A DNA stretch of 49,238 bases from Gemmatimonadota bacterium (GCA_022820995.1 JAJEEM010000072.1:1-49238); one strand, 5' to 3'. Numbered from the stretch's first letter, positions 16,470 through 25,239 are shown. Translations and numbers: made by a program. Notes: generated by a model from the letters alone, not told the origin.

Positions 16470-17567
16470 ATGATCGCCCCGAGCCGGCTCGCGGATTCCG
16501 TGCTCGTCGCCATGTCCGGCGGCGTGGACTCGTCGCTCACCGCGGCGCTGCTGGCGCGCGCGGGCCGACCGATTATCGGCGTGACGATGAAGACCTTCTG
16601 CTACACCGGCAGCGAGGGCCCGACGCGCACCTGCTGCGGCCTCGACGGGATCGCCGACGCCAAGTCCGTCGCCGCCCAGCTCGACATGCCGCACCACGTG
16701 TTCGACGTGGAGGGGGACTTCACGCGCGACGTGATCGACGACTTCGTGTCGGAGTACGCGGCCGGCCGCACGCCGATTCCGTGCGTACGCTGCAACAGCT
16801 TCACGAAGTTCCGGGACCTCCTCGTGCGGGCGGACGCGCTGGACTGCCGCTGGCTGGCGACGGGGCACTACGCGCGCGTGGTCCGACCCCGCTCCGGCCC
16901 TCCGGAACTCCACCTTGGCGCGGATGACCACAAGGACCAGACGTACTTCCTGTGGGGGATGCCCCGCGAGGCGCTCGACCGCCTGCTCCTGCCGGTCGGC
17001 GAGCTGACGAAGCCACAGGTCCGCGCTGAGGCGCGGCGGCTCGGCCTCGACACGGCGGACAAGCCGGAGTCGTTCGAGATCTGCTTCGTTCCCGACAACG
17101 ACTACGCCGGGGTCCTGCGCCGGTACCTGCCGGAGGACCACCCTGCCCTCTCACCCGGCGCCATCCGCTTCGAGGACGGCTCCGACGCGGGCGAGCATCC
17201 GGGCTACGCACACTACACGGTGGGACAGCGGAAGGGGCTCCCGGGCGGCCTTCCCGAACCGATGTTCGTGCTCGAGATCCGGCCGGAGTCGCGCGACGTC
17301 ATCATCGGGCCGCGGGCCTCTCTGGCCCGCTCGCGCATCGGCGCCGGGGGCGCGAACTGGCTGGCGGAGCCTCCCGACGGCGGTGAGCGCATCGGGGTGA
17401 GGATCCGGCACGGGGCCGCGATCGTCGACGCGGAGGTGATCGAGGCGACGCCGACCGGCTTCTCGCTGGAACTGCCCGTGCCGCAGTCGGCCATCACGCC
17501 CGGCCAGAGCGCGGTGCTCTACCGGGACGGACGGGTCCTCGGCGGCGGCGTCATCGTCTCGAACTGA
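16470..17567 (+). CDS. mnmA: tRNA-specific 2-thiouridylase MnmA
   Basis: Adds sulfur to uridine 34 of tRNAs for Lys, Glu and Gln. The 365-residue protein has the ATP-binding PP-loop SGGVDSS (16-22), catalytic Cys105 in PCVRCN, and Cys205 in SFEICFVPDND that forms the partner of the disulfide relay (counterparts of E. coli Cys102 and Cys199). TGHYAR, the KDQTYFLW element and the C-terminal barrel (YTVGQRKGL) are complete. It probably receives sulfur from the adjacent desulfurase. One substrate tRNA, tRNA-Gln, is also encoded in this window at 43599-43669. Confidence 0.97.
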   Translation: MIAPSRLADSVLVAMSGGVDSSLTAALLARAGRPIIGVTMKTFCYTGSEGPTRTCCGLDGIADAKSVAAQLDMPHHVFDVEGDFTRDVIDDFVSEYAAGRTPIPCVRCNSFTKFRDLLVRADALDCRWLATGHYARVVRPRSGPPELHLGADDHKDQTYFLWGMPREALDRLLLPVGELTKPQVRAEARRLGLDTADKPESFEICFVPDNDYAGVLRRYLPEDHPALSPGAIRFEDGSDAGEHPGYAHYTVGQRKGLPGGLPEPMFVLEIRPESRDVIIGPRASLARSRIGAGGANWLAEPPDGGERIGVRIRHGAAIVDAEVIEATPTGFSLELPVPQSAITPGQSAVLYRDGRVLGGGVIVSN

Positions 17568-17582
17568 CGGACGCGCCGAGGG

Positions 17583-18683
17583 TCAGTAGGGGAGGCCCTC
17601 CTGTTTCGCGAGGTCCTGGACCGTCTTCAGGCCCTCGCCGGAGAGATCGGGCGTCTCCACGACGACCTTGACGAGCTGGTCGCCCCGGTTCTCGCCGCGC
17701 CGGATACCCTGGCCGCGGATACGGAACGTCGTGCCGCTCTGCGTGCCCGGCGGGATTCTGAGCACGACCTTGTTCCCGCCGATCGTCCTCACCTTCACCT
17801 TCGACCCGAGGATCGCCTGCGCCACGTTGATCGGCACCTCGCAGGCGAGGTCGAGCCCGTCCCGGGTGAAGAAGCGGTCGGGGTCGACCTGGAACTTGAT
17901 GACGAGGTCGCCCGCGGGGCCGCCGCCCGGACCGCGCTCGCCCTTGCCGGAGATGCGGACGCGCGAACCGTTCTCGACTCCGGCGGGCACCTTGACGCTG
18001 AGCTTGCGCCGCGTGTTCACCTGACCGCGCCCCGAGCAACTCGAGCACGGCGTCTCCGGCACCATCCCGCGGCGCACGCAGACGGGGCACGGGCGCGAGA
18101 CGGAGAACCCGCCCTGCCCGAACGTGACCTCGCCCCGGCCCTCGCACTCGGGGCAGCGCTTCAGCGGCGTGCCGGGAGCGGCGCCGTCCCCGTCGCATGT
18201 CGCGCACTCCTCATTGATGTCGACCGCAACCGAGACCCGCCCGCCGCGCGCCGCCGTGCGGAGCGGCACCGTGACCAGGTATTCGACGTTGCGGCCCCGT
18301 TTCGGCCCCTCGCTCTCCGGCTTCGCCTTCTTCCCGAAGTCGAAGATGGAGGAGAAGATGCCGCCGATGCCGCCCAGGTCGGACAGGTCCTCGAACTTGA
18401 AGCTGCCCGCGCCGCCGGGGGCTCCGCCCGGCTGGCCGGGCCCGAACGCACCGAGGCCGCCGTACTTCCGCACCCGGTCGTACTTCTTGCGCTTGTCGGG
18501 GTCGGAGAGGACGCCGTGCGCCTCCGACACCTCCTTGAACTTCTCCGTCGACCTCGGGTCGCCCGCGTTCGCGTCCGGGTGGTGCTCCTTCGCGAGCTTG
18601 CGGTAGGCCTTCCGGATCTCATCCTCGCTCGCGTTCTCCGCGACCCCGAGAATCTTGTAGTAGTCCTTCGCCTGCGTCGCCAT
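17583..18683 (-). CDS. dnaJ: Chaperone DnaJ
   Basis: Hsp40 co-chaperone that stimulates DnaK. The J-domain contains HPD (residues about 35-37 in KEHHPDAN), followed by a Gly/Phe-rich stretch ([14 protein letters not shown]), a zinc domain and two C-terminal substrate-binding domains, 366 residues in all. Zinc repeats read [24 protein letters not shown] and CSSCSGRG; the third lacks the usual GxG ending but keeps both cysteines. The gene follows grpE by 4 bases on the same strand, and the two are surely cotranscribed. No dnaK, hrcA or CIRCE element is in the window. Confidence 0.97.
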   Translation of the reverse strand: MATQAKDYYKILGVAENASEDEIRKAYRKLAKEHHPDANAGDPRSTEKFKEVSEAHGVLSDPDKRKKYDRVRKYGGLGAFGPGQPGGAPGGAGSFKFEDLSDLGGIGGIFSSIFDFGKKAKPESEGPKRGRNVEYLVTVPLRTAARGGRVSVAVDINEECATCDGDGAAPGTPLKRCPECEGRGEVTFGQGGFSVSRPCPVCVRRGMVPETPCSSCSGRGQVNTRRKLSVKVPAGVENGSRVRISGKGERGPGGGPAGDLVIKFQVDPDRFFTRDGLDLACEVPINVAQAILGSKVKVRTIGGNKVVLRIPPGTQSGTTFRIRGQGIRRGENRGDQLVKVVVETPDLSGEGLKTVQDLAKQEGLPY

Positions 18684-18687
18684 CGAA

Positions 18688-19308
18688 TCAGCCGTCTTCC
18701 GCTTCGTGGCGGTAGACCGTGACGCGCGCGGGGCGGAGCAGGCGGTCGCCGAGCCGGTATCCGATGAGGACGACGTGCGACACGAGTTCGTCCTGCTCCG
18801 GATCGTCCGTCGGGGTCATCATCAGCGCGTCGTGGAGGTTGGGATCGAAGCGCTCGCCCACGGGATTCACCGGTTCCACCCCGTTGTCGGAGAGGACCTT
18901 CGCGAACTTCCGGGCAACGAGTCCGATCCCCTCGTGGAGGGCCTCCGTCGTCGTGCCGTCGAGCGGCGTGTCGGCGACGCGCTGCAGGTCATCCATCGTT
19001 TCGAGCAGCTTGCCGGCGAGTTCGGCGCGCGCCCGCTCCCCCGCATCGCCCAACTCGCCTCTCGTCCGGCGCCGGAAGTTGTCGAACTCCGCCGCGAGCC
19101 GCAGGTGGCGGTCCCGCAGGGCCGCGAGTTCCTCCGCCGGCCCGAGATCCTCGCCGGACTCGGGCGGGCCGATTTCGTCTACGTGCCCGGGCGTTTCCGG
19201 AGCCTCCTCGCCCGCGTCCGGATCGGCCCCGTCGCCGACGGCCTCCGGAGCGGCATCCTCCGGCGCCGCACTCTCCATCTCCCGTTCCGTATCCTTCGTT
19301 TCCATCAA
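18688..19308 (-). CDS. grpE: Nucleotide exchange factor GrpE
   Basis: Releases ADP from DnaK. The 206-residue protein has a long acidic, glutamate- and alanine-rich N-terminal region (about residues 1-65), the family's dimer coiled coil ([17 protein letters not shown]) and the C-terminal beta domain ending in [26 protein letters not shown] is a well-known family stretch. It starts 19 bases after the pncC/cinA-C stop and precedes dnaJ with only a 4-base gap, forming a small chaperone operon at the end of the long minus-strand block. Confidence 0.96.
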   Translation of the reverse strand: MMETKDTEREMESAAPEDAAPEAVGDGADPDAGEEAPETPGHVDEIGPPESGEDLGPAEELAALRDRHLRLAAEFDNFRRRTRGELGDAGERARAELAGKLLETMDDLQRVADTPLDGTTTEALHEGIGLVARKFAKVLSDNGVEPVNPVGERFDPNLHDALMMTPTDDPEQDELVSHVVLIGYRLGDRLLRPARVTVYRHEAEDG

Positions 19309-19327
19309 ATGTCCTCGAAGTTGTTCG

Positions 19328-19789
19328 TCAAAGCCGCGAATCCAGCCAGCGCATCGCTTCCAGCGCGGCCGCTTCCCGGATCTCGTCCCGGGTCCCCGCG
19401 AAGCGGTGGCGCCGCGCGTCGCGGGAGGGGCCGTCGTGGGCGATCCATACCGTGCCCACGGGCTTGTCGGCGGATCCGCCCGAGGGCCCGGCGATGCCCG
19501 TGACGGCGATGGACCAGGTGCTCTCCGCCACGCGCCGCGCCCCGGCCGCCATCTCCTCCGCCACCGCCCGCGAGACGGCGCCGTACCGGCGGAGCGACGC
19601 CTCCGACACCTTCAGCAGCGTCCTCTTGGCGGCGTCATCGTAGCTTATCAGCCCACCCCACAAAACCTCCGAAGCTCCGGGTACGGCGGTGAGCGCGGCG
19701 CCGATCATGCCGCCCGTGCAGCTCTCGGCGAGCACGAGGGTGTGACCCCTCTCCCGCAGGCCTTCGATGAGCGTCGCGGCAGCCTCCAA
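19328..19789 (-). CDS. CinA C-terminal domain protein / nicotinamide-nucleotide amidohydrolase
   Basis: A 153-residue stand-alone CinA C-terminal domain, the PncC-type amidase that hydrolyses NMN to nicotinate mononucleotide. The core motifs AESCTGG (residues about 21-27), YGAVSRAVAEEMA, and AVTGIAGPSGGSADKPVGTVWIA are intact. The N-terminal MoCF domain of full CinA is missing, as in E. coli YgaD. The start is a TTG (19787-19789) placed 16 bases after the pgsA stop; no ATG or GTG is better placed. In many genomes cinA lies next to pgsA, as here. Confidence 0.92.
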   Translation of the reverse strand: MEAAATLIEGLRERGHTLVLAESCTGGMIGAALTAVPGASEVLWGGLISYDDAAKRTLLKVSEASLRRYGAVSRAVAEEMAAGARRVAESTWSIAVTGIAGPSGGSADKPVGTVWIAHDGPSRDARRHRFAGTRDEIREAAALEAMRWLDSRL

Positions 19790-19805
19790 CAGCGACGGAC
19801 CGCCC

Positions 19806-20435
19806 TTATGAATGGCGACCCGCCATGACGCGCGAGAACATGCCCAGATAGGTGACGGCGGAGGCCAGCGTGAGCAGCACGGCGAGGGTGAGGAAGGTCG
19901 TGGTGAACCACCCGTGGAAGGCGGAGAACCACTGCCACGCCGAGCCGCCGGGGGCCACGAAACCGGGGGTCAGGAACGCGACCCAGAGAATCGCGGAGCC
20001 GATGAAGATGTTCTGCGCGAGCGCCTTCCTCTTGCCCAGGATCTGCGCCGCGACGACTTCTCCACGCCGCGCGGCGAAGGACCGGAGCAGCGTGATCAGC
20101 GCTTCGCGCCCCAGGAAGATGACCATCGCCCAGAGCGGAATGACGCGGAACACGGGGAGAGAGGGGGTTCCCGCCTGTCCGAGATTGATGCTGTAGATGG
20201 GGATGAGGGCGGCGACGAGCAGCAGCTTGTCGGCCAGCGGGTCGACGATCTTGCCGAAGGAGGTCACCTGGCCGCGGGCCCGGGCCAGGTGCCCGTCCCA
20301 CAGATCCGAGAGCGCGGCGAGGACGAACACGACGAACGCGATCATGCGGGGCGCCGGCCGGGGCTGCAGGAGCAGCGCCGTCACGACGGGAGCCGCGAGG
20401 ATCCGGCCCGTGGTAATCGCGTTCGGGAGATTCAG
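19806..20435 (-). CDS. pgsA: CDP-diacylglycerol-glycerol-3-phosphate 3-phosphatidyltransferase, CTG start
   Basis: Makes phosphatidylglycerol phosphate in the inner membrane. The CDP-alcohol phosphotransferase motif D-G-x2-A-R-x8-G-x3-D-x3-D is visible in LWDGHLARARGQVTSFGKIVDPLADK. About five membrane segments follow. Homology begins at NLPNAITTGRI, directly after a CTG codon at 20433-20435 with GGAGA 6 bases upstream (20442-20446). No ATG, GTG or TTG is near; the first canonical alternative is a GTG at 20537, which adds 34 arginine-rich residues inside the neighbouring gene. The CTG shares CTGA with the upstream stop. I therefore infer a CTG start and a 209-residue product. Confidence 0.9.
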   Translation of the reverse strand: MNLPNAITTGRILAAPVVTALLLQPRPAPRMIAFVVFVLAALSDLWDGHLARARGQVTSFGKIVDPLADKLLLVAALIPIYSINLGQAGTPSLPVFRVIPLWAMVIFLGREALITLLRSFAARRGEVVAAQILGKRKALAQNIFIGSAILWVAFLTPGFVAPGGSAWQWFSAFHGWFTTTFLTLAVLLTLASAVTYLGMFSRVMAGRHS

Positions 20436-20782
20436 TGTGGGTCTCCGCTCTCCAGGACCTCGTCGCCCGCGAGCACGCTTTCGAGACTCTCCAGGACCGC
20501 CGTGGCGCGCTTGCGGAGGAGCGGCCGCTCTTCCCACGCGAGATAATCCCTCAGCAGCGGCAAATCGTCCACGGACGGGTGCGACTTCAGGTATCCGAGC
20601 GCCGCCAGGCGCCGGAGCGGGTGCGGACTGAACAGTTCGCGCCGGTGGCGGCGCATCTGGTCCCGCGCGAGATAGATGCCGAGGCCGACGGCCGCGGCGG
20701 CGCCCAGCAGGGCCGCGGCCGCGATCTTCCAGCCCGTCGCGGAACGGCGGTCCGCATCCTCGTATTCGATTCGAGTCGTCAT
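20432..20782 (-). CDS. Small single-span membrane protein
   Basis: A 116-residue protein: a short polar N-terminus, one hydrophobic span (about residues 17-38, IAAAALLGAAAAVGLGIYLA), then a basic and helix-rich tail whose pairs such as HPLRRLAALGYLKSHPSVDDLPLLRDYLAWEERPLLRKRATAVLE look like one or two HEAT-type helical repeats. I do not recognise a named family. The ATG at 20782 lies 5 bases after the recR stop, and its own stop overlaps the pgsA start as CTGA, so it is embedded in the recR-pgsA transcription unit. Confidence 0.75.
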   Translation of the reverse strand: MTTRIEYEDADRRSATGWKIAAAALLGAAAAVGLGIYLARDQMRRHRRELFSPHPLRRLAALGYLKSHPSVDDLPLLRDYLAWEERPLLRKRATAVLESLESVLAGDEVLESGDPH

Positions 20783-20787
20783 CGCTG

Positions 20788-21375
20788 CTACATCTCCCGT
20801 CGGCCGGCGAAGGCTTCGGCGATCGTCACTCCGTCGGCGTACTCGAGGTCCCCTCCCACGGGCAGCCCGCGCGCGAGGCGAGTGACCGTGACATCGGCGG
20901 CCGAGGCGAGCAGGCGCTGCAGGTACGTCGCCGTCGCCTCTCCCTCGACGCTCGCGTTCGTCGCGATGATCACCTCCCGGACGGGCGTGTCGAGACGCCG
21001 AAGCAGGGCCCGGATGTTCAGGTCTTCGGGCCCCACCCCATCGAGAGGGGACAACCGTCCGCCAAGTACATGATACAACCCCGCGAAGTTCCCCGAGTTC
21101 TCGATCGCCGGAATGTCGGAGGCCTCCTCCACGACGCACACCTGCGCCGGATCGCGCCTCGGACTGCGGCAGTATTCGCACGGCTCCATGTCGCTGAGGT
21201 TGCCGCAGGCGCCGCACACCCGGACCTCCGCCGCGACCCGTTCTATCGCCCGCGCCAGCCGCCGGGCATCGTCCTTCGAACTCTTGAGCAGGTGATAGGT
21301 GAGCCGTCGCGCGGTCTTGCGGCCGATTCCGGGGAGCCGGCCCAGCTCGCCCACGAGCGCTTCGATGGCGTTCAC
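20788..21375 (-). CDS. recR: Recombination mediator RecR
   Basis: Acts with RecF/RecO to load RecA on gapped DNA. The 195-residue protein has the helix-hairpin-helix part (LGRLPGIGRKTARRLTYHLL, residues about 11-30), a four-cysteine zinc finger (CGACGN and CEYC) and a Toprim domain. The start is the GTG at 21375, whose sequence GTGA overlaps the ybaB stop. Order dnaX-ybaB-recR is conserved in very many bacteria and supports the assignment. Confidence 0.96.
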   Translation of the reverse strand: MNAIEALVGELGRLPGIGRKTARRLTYHLLKSSKDDARRLARAIERVAAEVRVCGACGNLSDMEPCEYCRSPRRDPAQVCVVEEASDIPAIENSGNFAGLYHVLGGRLSPLDGVGPEDLNIRALLRRLDTPVREVIIATNASVEGEATATYLQRLLASAADVTVTRLARGLPVGGDLEYADGVTIAEAFAGRREM

Positions 21376-21707
21376 GGACCGCCGAGGATGTTGCCCAGGC
21401 CCGGCAACGGCAGGCCTCCCGCCGCCTGACGCATCTCGCTCTCCATTCGGTCCTTCGCCCGCCGCTGCGCCGCGGAGGCCGCGGCGACGATGAGGTCCTC
21501 CAGCATCTCGACCTCTTCCGGGTCCACGACGGCGGGGTCGATGGAGACGGCCTTGACGTTCCCCTGGCCATCCACCGTTACCTCGACCATCCCGCCGCCC
21601 GAAGCCGCAACCATCGTCTCGCGCTCGAGCTTCTCCTGCATCTCGCTCATGCGCGACTGCATCTGCTGACTGAGCTGAATCAACTGCTGGATGTTTACGC
21701 CGTCCAC
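21372..21707 (-). CDS. YbaB/EbfC-family nucleoid-associated protein
   Basis: A 111-residue DNA-binding protein of the YbaB/EbfC family, which forms small dimers on DNA. Typical features are an N-terminal glutamine-rich helix (IQQLIQLSQQMQSRMSEMQEKL), the central GGGMVEVTVDGQGNVKAVSIDP strand region and the helix with EMLEDLIVAAASAAQ. It starts with GTG at 21707, with AGGAG upstream. Position between dnaX and recR is standard for this family. Confidence 0.95.
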   Translation of the reverse strand: MDGVNIQQLIQLSQQMQSRMSEMQEKLERETMVAASGGGMVEVTVDGQGNVKAVSIDPAVVDPEEVEMLEDLIVAAASAAQRRAKDRMESEMRQAAGGLPLPGLGNILGGP

Positions 21708-21725
21708 TCCGATTCTCCTGTTCTC

Positions 21726-23453
21726 CTACTCCTTCAGGGTGAGGTCGAGTTCCTTCACGGCTTCCCGGAGCTGCGGGTTTTCGTTCAGCAACCGCTCGAC
21801 CCGGGTCCGGGCCGCTTCCCCGGCGGTCATGCGGCCGCCCTTGTGATCGACGATCGCGAAGGTGACGGTCGGCAACCCCAGGCGTTCCGCGAGGTTCGCG
21901 CGGAGGGCGCCGGAACGCGAATCGTCCTTCAGCAGTTCCTCCAGCTCCTCGCGCCATCCTGCCTGGACTCGGAGCCGCACCTCGTCCTCCACGAGACCGT
22001 CGACTTCGGTGCCCCGCAGGGCCAGCCCGGACATGCCGCCCAGCCCCTGCGTCTCGGCGACCGTAGCAGCCCACGCGTCACGGACCCGGGCTGCCGGCGC
22101 CGGCTCTCCGGTAGCCGGGGGCGGTGGAGGGGGCGGGGCGGACTGCCGGGGCGGCGCGGACTGCCGGGGCGGCGCGGGCTGTGGGACCGGCGATCGGGAC
22201 GCGGGAGCGGCCGCGGGTGGCGAAGGGCGGTTTTCGCGCTGGCGCCGGGGCGGATTCGGCGTGCGCGCCCGAGACGCGGGCTCGCCGTCGGGGGCCCCCA
22301 GAGCCGCCAGGAGTTCCTCGAGTTCGACGGTCGATTCCATGCGGACGAGACGCAGGAGCAGGACCTCGAGCTGGATGCGCGGCTGGGACGACCGGTGGAG
22401 CATGCCGGAGGCCTCGAACTCGCTGAGCGCCGCGAGCATCCTCAGCAGGTCCGCCGGCACCAGGGCCTCGGCGGCGGCGAGGAAACGCACGCGCGATTCG
22501 GGCAGGAGTTCGACCGCCTCGGCCTCGGGATCGAGCCTCAGCACCAGCAGGGTGCGCAGCGCGTCGCCGAGTCCGCGCAGAAACTCCGCGGGGTCATGCC
22601 CATCGTCGAGGAGGTCCTGGACGAAGGCGAACACCCCGGCCCGATCCCCGTTCGCAGCGATCTCGAAGAACGCCAGATATCGATCTTCGTCGACGAGTCC
22701 GAGCATGCGGCCGACATCCGCGAGTTCCACCGCGTCGCCCCGGAAGGAGAGCACCTGGTCGAGGGACGAGAGCGCGTCGCGGACGCCGCCTTCGGCCCGG
22801 CGCGCGATCGCACGCAGCGCCCCCGGTTCGGCCGGGATTCCCTCCGCCTCGAGCACCGTCTCCAGCCGGCCCTCGATGTCCCGGACGGAGACCCGCCGGA
22901 AGTCGAACCGCTGGCACCGGGACATCACGGGAGCCGCGCCGCGCTCGATCTTCTGCGGCTCGGTGGTGGCGAAGGCGAAGATCACGCGCGGCGGCGGCTC
23001 CTCGAGGATTTTCAGGAGCGCGTTCCACGCGTCGCGCGTGAGCATGTGCGCTTCGTCGAGGATGTAGATCTTGTAGCGCTCCTCGCTCGTGGGCGCGTAC
23101 GCGGCCCGGCGGCGGAGATCCCGCGCGTCCTCGACGCCCCGGTGGCTCGCCGCGTCGATTTCCACGACATCGAGCGAGGCGCCTCCGGACCAGATCCGCT
23201 CGCACGAGGAACACGAGCCGCACGGTTCGCCGCCGGAGCGGCCGGGGCAGTTCAGGGCCATCGCCAGAATGCGGGCCGTCGTCGTCTTCCCGACCCCGCG
23301 CGGGCCGCAGAAGAGATACGCGTGGCCGACCCGTCCGGACTCGATCGCGGCCTTCAGCGTGGGCCCGATGTGATCCTGTCCGATCAGCTCCGAGAAGCCT
23401 CGGGGCCGGTAGGTTCTGGCCAGCGCGGTGCGGTACAGCGGCTCGTGAGCCAT
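21726..23453 (-). CDS. dnaX: DNA polymerase III subunit gamma/tau
   Basis: Clamp-loader ATPase of the replicative polymerase. Walker A GPRGVGKT is at residues 50-57, followed by the zinc-binding cysteines Cys69, Cys78, Cys81 and Cys84, a Walker B-type LDEAHML, and the SRC box in MSRCQRFDFRR. The 575-residue length includes a proline-rich linker (residues about 385-450, with APPRQS repeated) and a C-terminal domain. I see no obvious slippery A-rich frameshift site. The ATG at 23453 follows the SRP RNA gene by about 100 bases. Confidence 0.96.
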   Translation of the reverse strand: MAHEPLYRTALARTYRPRGFSELIGQDHIGPTLKAAIESGRVGHAYLFCGPRGVGKTTTARILAMALNCPGRSGGEPCGSCSSCERIWSGGASLDVVEIDAASHRGVEDARDLRRRAAYAPTSEERYKIYILDEAHMLTRDAWNALLKILEEPPPRVIFAFATTEPQKIERGAAPVMSRCQRFDFRRVSVRDIEGRLETVLEAEGIPAEPGALRAIARRAEGGVRDALSSLDQVLSFRGDAVELADVGRMLGLVDEDRYLAFFEIAANGDRAGVFAFVQDLLDDGHDPAEFLRGLGDALRTLLVLRLDPEAEAVELLPESRVRFLAAAEALVPADLLRMLAALSEFEASGMLHRSSQPRIQLEVLLLRLVRMESTVELEELLAALGAPDGEPASRARTPNPPRRQRENRPSPPAAAPASRSPVPQPAPPRQSAPPRQSAPPPPPPPATGEPAPAARVRDAWAATVAETQGLGGMSGLALRGTEVDGLVEDEVRLRVQAGWREELEELLKDDSRSGALRANLAERLGLPTVTFAIVDHKGGRMTAGEAARTRVERLLNENPQLREAVKELDLTLKE

Positions 23454-23555
23454 CTGGATCGGCCCGGGGTCACGGCCCCGACCGGGTTCGACTCCTTCGG
23501 GTCTGAGGGCGCCCGCGTCCCGCGACGCGAGGACGCCGCCGGCGTCGGGCGAATG

Positions 23556-23650
23556 ACCCCAGGCGGGCCGTGGCGACCGTCACACGCTTACCGCTGCTAC
23601 CTTCACGGTCCTGACGGGATTTGCGCGCTCCGGCCCCACGGGCCTGGGGC
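23556..23650 (-). ncRNA. ffs: Signal recognition particle RNA, small bacterial type (4.5S-like)
   Basis: The RNA of the signal recognition particle that binds Ffh. The conserved apical part is read on the minus strand at 23591-23615 as GTCAGGACCGTGAAGGTAGCAGCGG in two halves: GTCAGGACC, a GUGA tetraloop, then AAGGTAGCAGC, the hallmark internal loop. The 5' end (CCCCAGGCCCGTGG, from 23649) pairs with the 3' end (CCACGGCCCGCCTGGGG, to about 23557) to form the long stem. The size is about 95 nucleotides. Its place just before dnaX on the same strand matches B. subtilis and others. Exact ends are estimated to within a few bases. Confidence 0.92.
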
Positions 23651-23656
23651 ACCGTT

Positions 23657-23685
23657 ATCTTATCGGCCCGCGGGGGCAGCGGCCA
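23657..23685 (-). promoter_or_regulatory. Candidate promoter of the SRP RNA gene
   Basis: TAAGAT (minus strand, 23662 to 23657) is a good -10 element whose expected start, about 23650, coincides with the predicted 5' end of the RNA. The -35 position with 17-base spacing reads TGGCCG (23685 to 23680), a weak match with three consensus bases. A run of six T lies just upstream and could assist as an upstream element. Confidence 0.42.
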
Positions 23686-23695
23686 GAAAAAACCG

Positions 23696-23968
23696 TCATG
23701 CATCGTCGCCGTAGAAGGCTTCCGGGATGTGCCGGACCCGGCTCGTTCCGCGGCGATCGACCTCCACCGCGACGACGTCGAAGCGGGCCTCCATGGCGGC
23801 GCCGGGATGGCGGCTGAGCCACGCGCCCGCCGCGCGGCGGATCCTGCCCCGCTGGGCGCGGGAGAGCGCCTCCTCCGGCGCCTGCACGCCGGGGCGGCGG
23901 GTCTTCACTTCGACGAAGGCCACCGTGTCTCCGTCCCGGATGACGAGATCGATCTCCAGCCGCCCCAC
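23696..23968 (-). CDS. YraN-family (UPF0102) nuclease-fold protein; true start unresolved
   Basis: Restriction-endonuclease-like fold of the YraN family. The active-site set is visible: Asp in GRLEIDLVIRDG and the ExK of FVEVKTRR. The only canonical start is the GTG at 23968, giving 90 residues. However, family-like sequence continues upstream in the same frame (LGERIAARHLADAGYEILDRNWR, to about 24040), and the usual protein is about 120 residues. No ATG, GTG or TTG exists there before the frame runs into aroF. So either a rare start codon is used, the protein is truncated, or the sequence has an indel. Confidence 0.8.
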   Translation of the reverse strand: MGRLEIDLVIRDGDTVAFVEVKTRRPGVQAPEEALSRAQRGRIRRAAGAWLSRHPGAAMEARFDVVAVEVDRRGTSRVRHIPEAFYGDDA

Positions 23969-24083
23969 GCGCCAGTTGCGGTCGAGGATCTCGTATCCCG
24001 CGTCCGCCAGGTGGCGCGCGGCGATTCGCTCGCCGAGGCTGCCGAGGCCGCGCTTCGTCGAGGGCCGGACGCCCCGGGCCCCG

Positions 24084-25127
24084 TCAGCCGTGGGCGGGGA
24101 CCGGCGCGCGCGCGATCCGCCGGCCGATGGCGTCCGCGATCGCGTGAAGCTCGACCATCAGCGCGTCGAACTGGTCGAGCGTGAGAGACTGCTGGCCGTC
24201 CGACGCCGCCGTCGGGGGATCGGGATGCACTTCGAGGATGAGCGCGTCCGCGCCCGCCGCGACCGCGGCGCGGGCCATCGGTCCGACCTTCGACCGGGCC
24301 CCCGTGCCGTGGCTGGGGTCCGCGACGATCGGGAGGTGCGACAACTCGTGGATCGTCACGATCGCGGTGAGGTCGAAGAGGTTCCGGGCGTGCGAGTCGA
24401 AGTTGCGGACGCCGCGCTCGCACAGCAGCACGCGCGACTCGCCCTCGGCCACGATGTACTCCGCGGCAAGCAGCAACTCCTTGATCGTCGCGGACATTCC
24501 CCGCTTGAGGAGCACCGGCTTGCCGGCGCGGCCCGCCGCCCGCAGCAGCGAGTAGTTCTGCATGTTCCGCGCGCCGATCTGGATGACGTCGGCGTATTCC
24601 GCGACGAGGCCCATGCTCTCCGTGTCCAGCGCCTCGGTGACGATCGCGAGGCCCGTCTCCTCGCGCGCGGCGGCGAGCAACTGCAGACCCTCCTCGCCCA
24701 GCCCCTGGAAGGAATAGGGCGAGGTCCGCGGCTTGAAGGCTCCGCCGCGCAGCGCGGTCGCCCCGGCTTCCGCGACCCGGTGCGCGGTCTCCAGAATCTG
24801 TTCGCGCGACTCCACCGAGCACGGACCGGCCATGACGACGACATCCCTCTCGCCGATCCGGACGCCGTTGGGCAGCTCGACGACCGTGTCCTCGGGGCAC
24901 CATTCCCGGCTCACCTGCTTGTACGGCGGCGACACGTGGATGACGCGGAGCACGCCCTCGATTCCCACGAGCCGGCTCTCCTCGACGCGGCCATCGTTGC
25001 CGACCAGCCCCACGGTCGTACGCTGCGCGCCCGGCATGGGCCGGGCCCGGTACCCCATATCCTCTATCGCGCGGACCACGTCCTCGACCTGCCCGTCCGT
25101 GGCGCCGTGCTTCATGACCACCAGCAT
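24084..25127 (-). CDS. aroF: 3-deoxy-7-phosphoheptulonate synthase (DAHP synthase, KDO8PS-like type)
   Basis: First step of the shikimate pathway, condensing phosphoenolpyruvate and erythrose 4-phosphate. The 347-residue protein has the N-terminal small regulatory domain seen in Thermotoga-type enzymes ([18 protein letters not shown]...VGLVGND, residues about 1-80) and then the barrel with [37 protein letters not shown] and [10 protein letters not shown], all active-site stretches. This type uses a ferredoxin-like domain for feedback control. The ATG at 25127 is preceded by GGGGGAA. It follows the hydrolase gene after 112 bases and precedes yraN. Confidence 0.96.
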   Translation of the reverse strand: MLVVMKHGATDGQVEDVVRAIEDMGYRARPMPGAQRTTVGLVGNDGRVEESRLVGIEGVLRVIHVSPPYKQVSREWCPEDTVVELPNGVRIGERDVVVMAGPCSVESREQILETAHRVAEAGATALRGGAFKPRTSPYSFQGLGEEGLQLLAAAREETGLAIVTEALDTESMGLVAEYADVIQIGARNMQNYSLLRAAGRAGKPVLLKRGMSATIKELLLAAEYIVAEGESRVLLCERGVRNFDSHARNLFDLTAIVTIHELSHLPIVADPSHGTGARSKVGPMARAAVAAGADALILEVHPDPPTAASDGQQSLTLDQFDALMVELHAIADAIGRRIARAPVPAHG

Positions 25128-25239
25128 CGTTCCCCCTGTGAGTGACTCTCGCCCGTCGCGCCCGTCTCCGGCGCGGCGGGGCCGTGACTCTCCGGTCCGC
25201 TCCCCGCGGCGCCGGCAGGAGCAGGATACTCCACTGGCG

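Noticed and set aside
21726..23453. Programmed frameshift in dnaX giving gamma
   Set aside because: No A-rich slippery heptamer with downstream structure was found; a single long product is the simplest reading.
23483..23505. A T-arm-like GGGTTCGACTCC stretch suggesting a tRNA
   Set aside because: The stem does not pair (CCGGG against CCTTC), and no acceptor or anticodon arm fits on either strand.
23686..23695. Run of six T after yraN as an intrinsic terminator
   Set aside because: No stable GC hairpin directly precedes it; it is more likely part of the SRP RNA promoter region.
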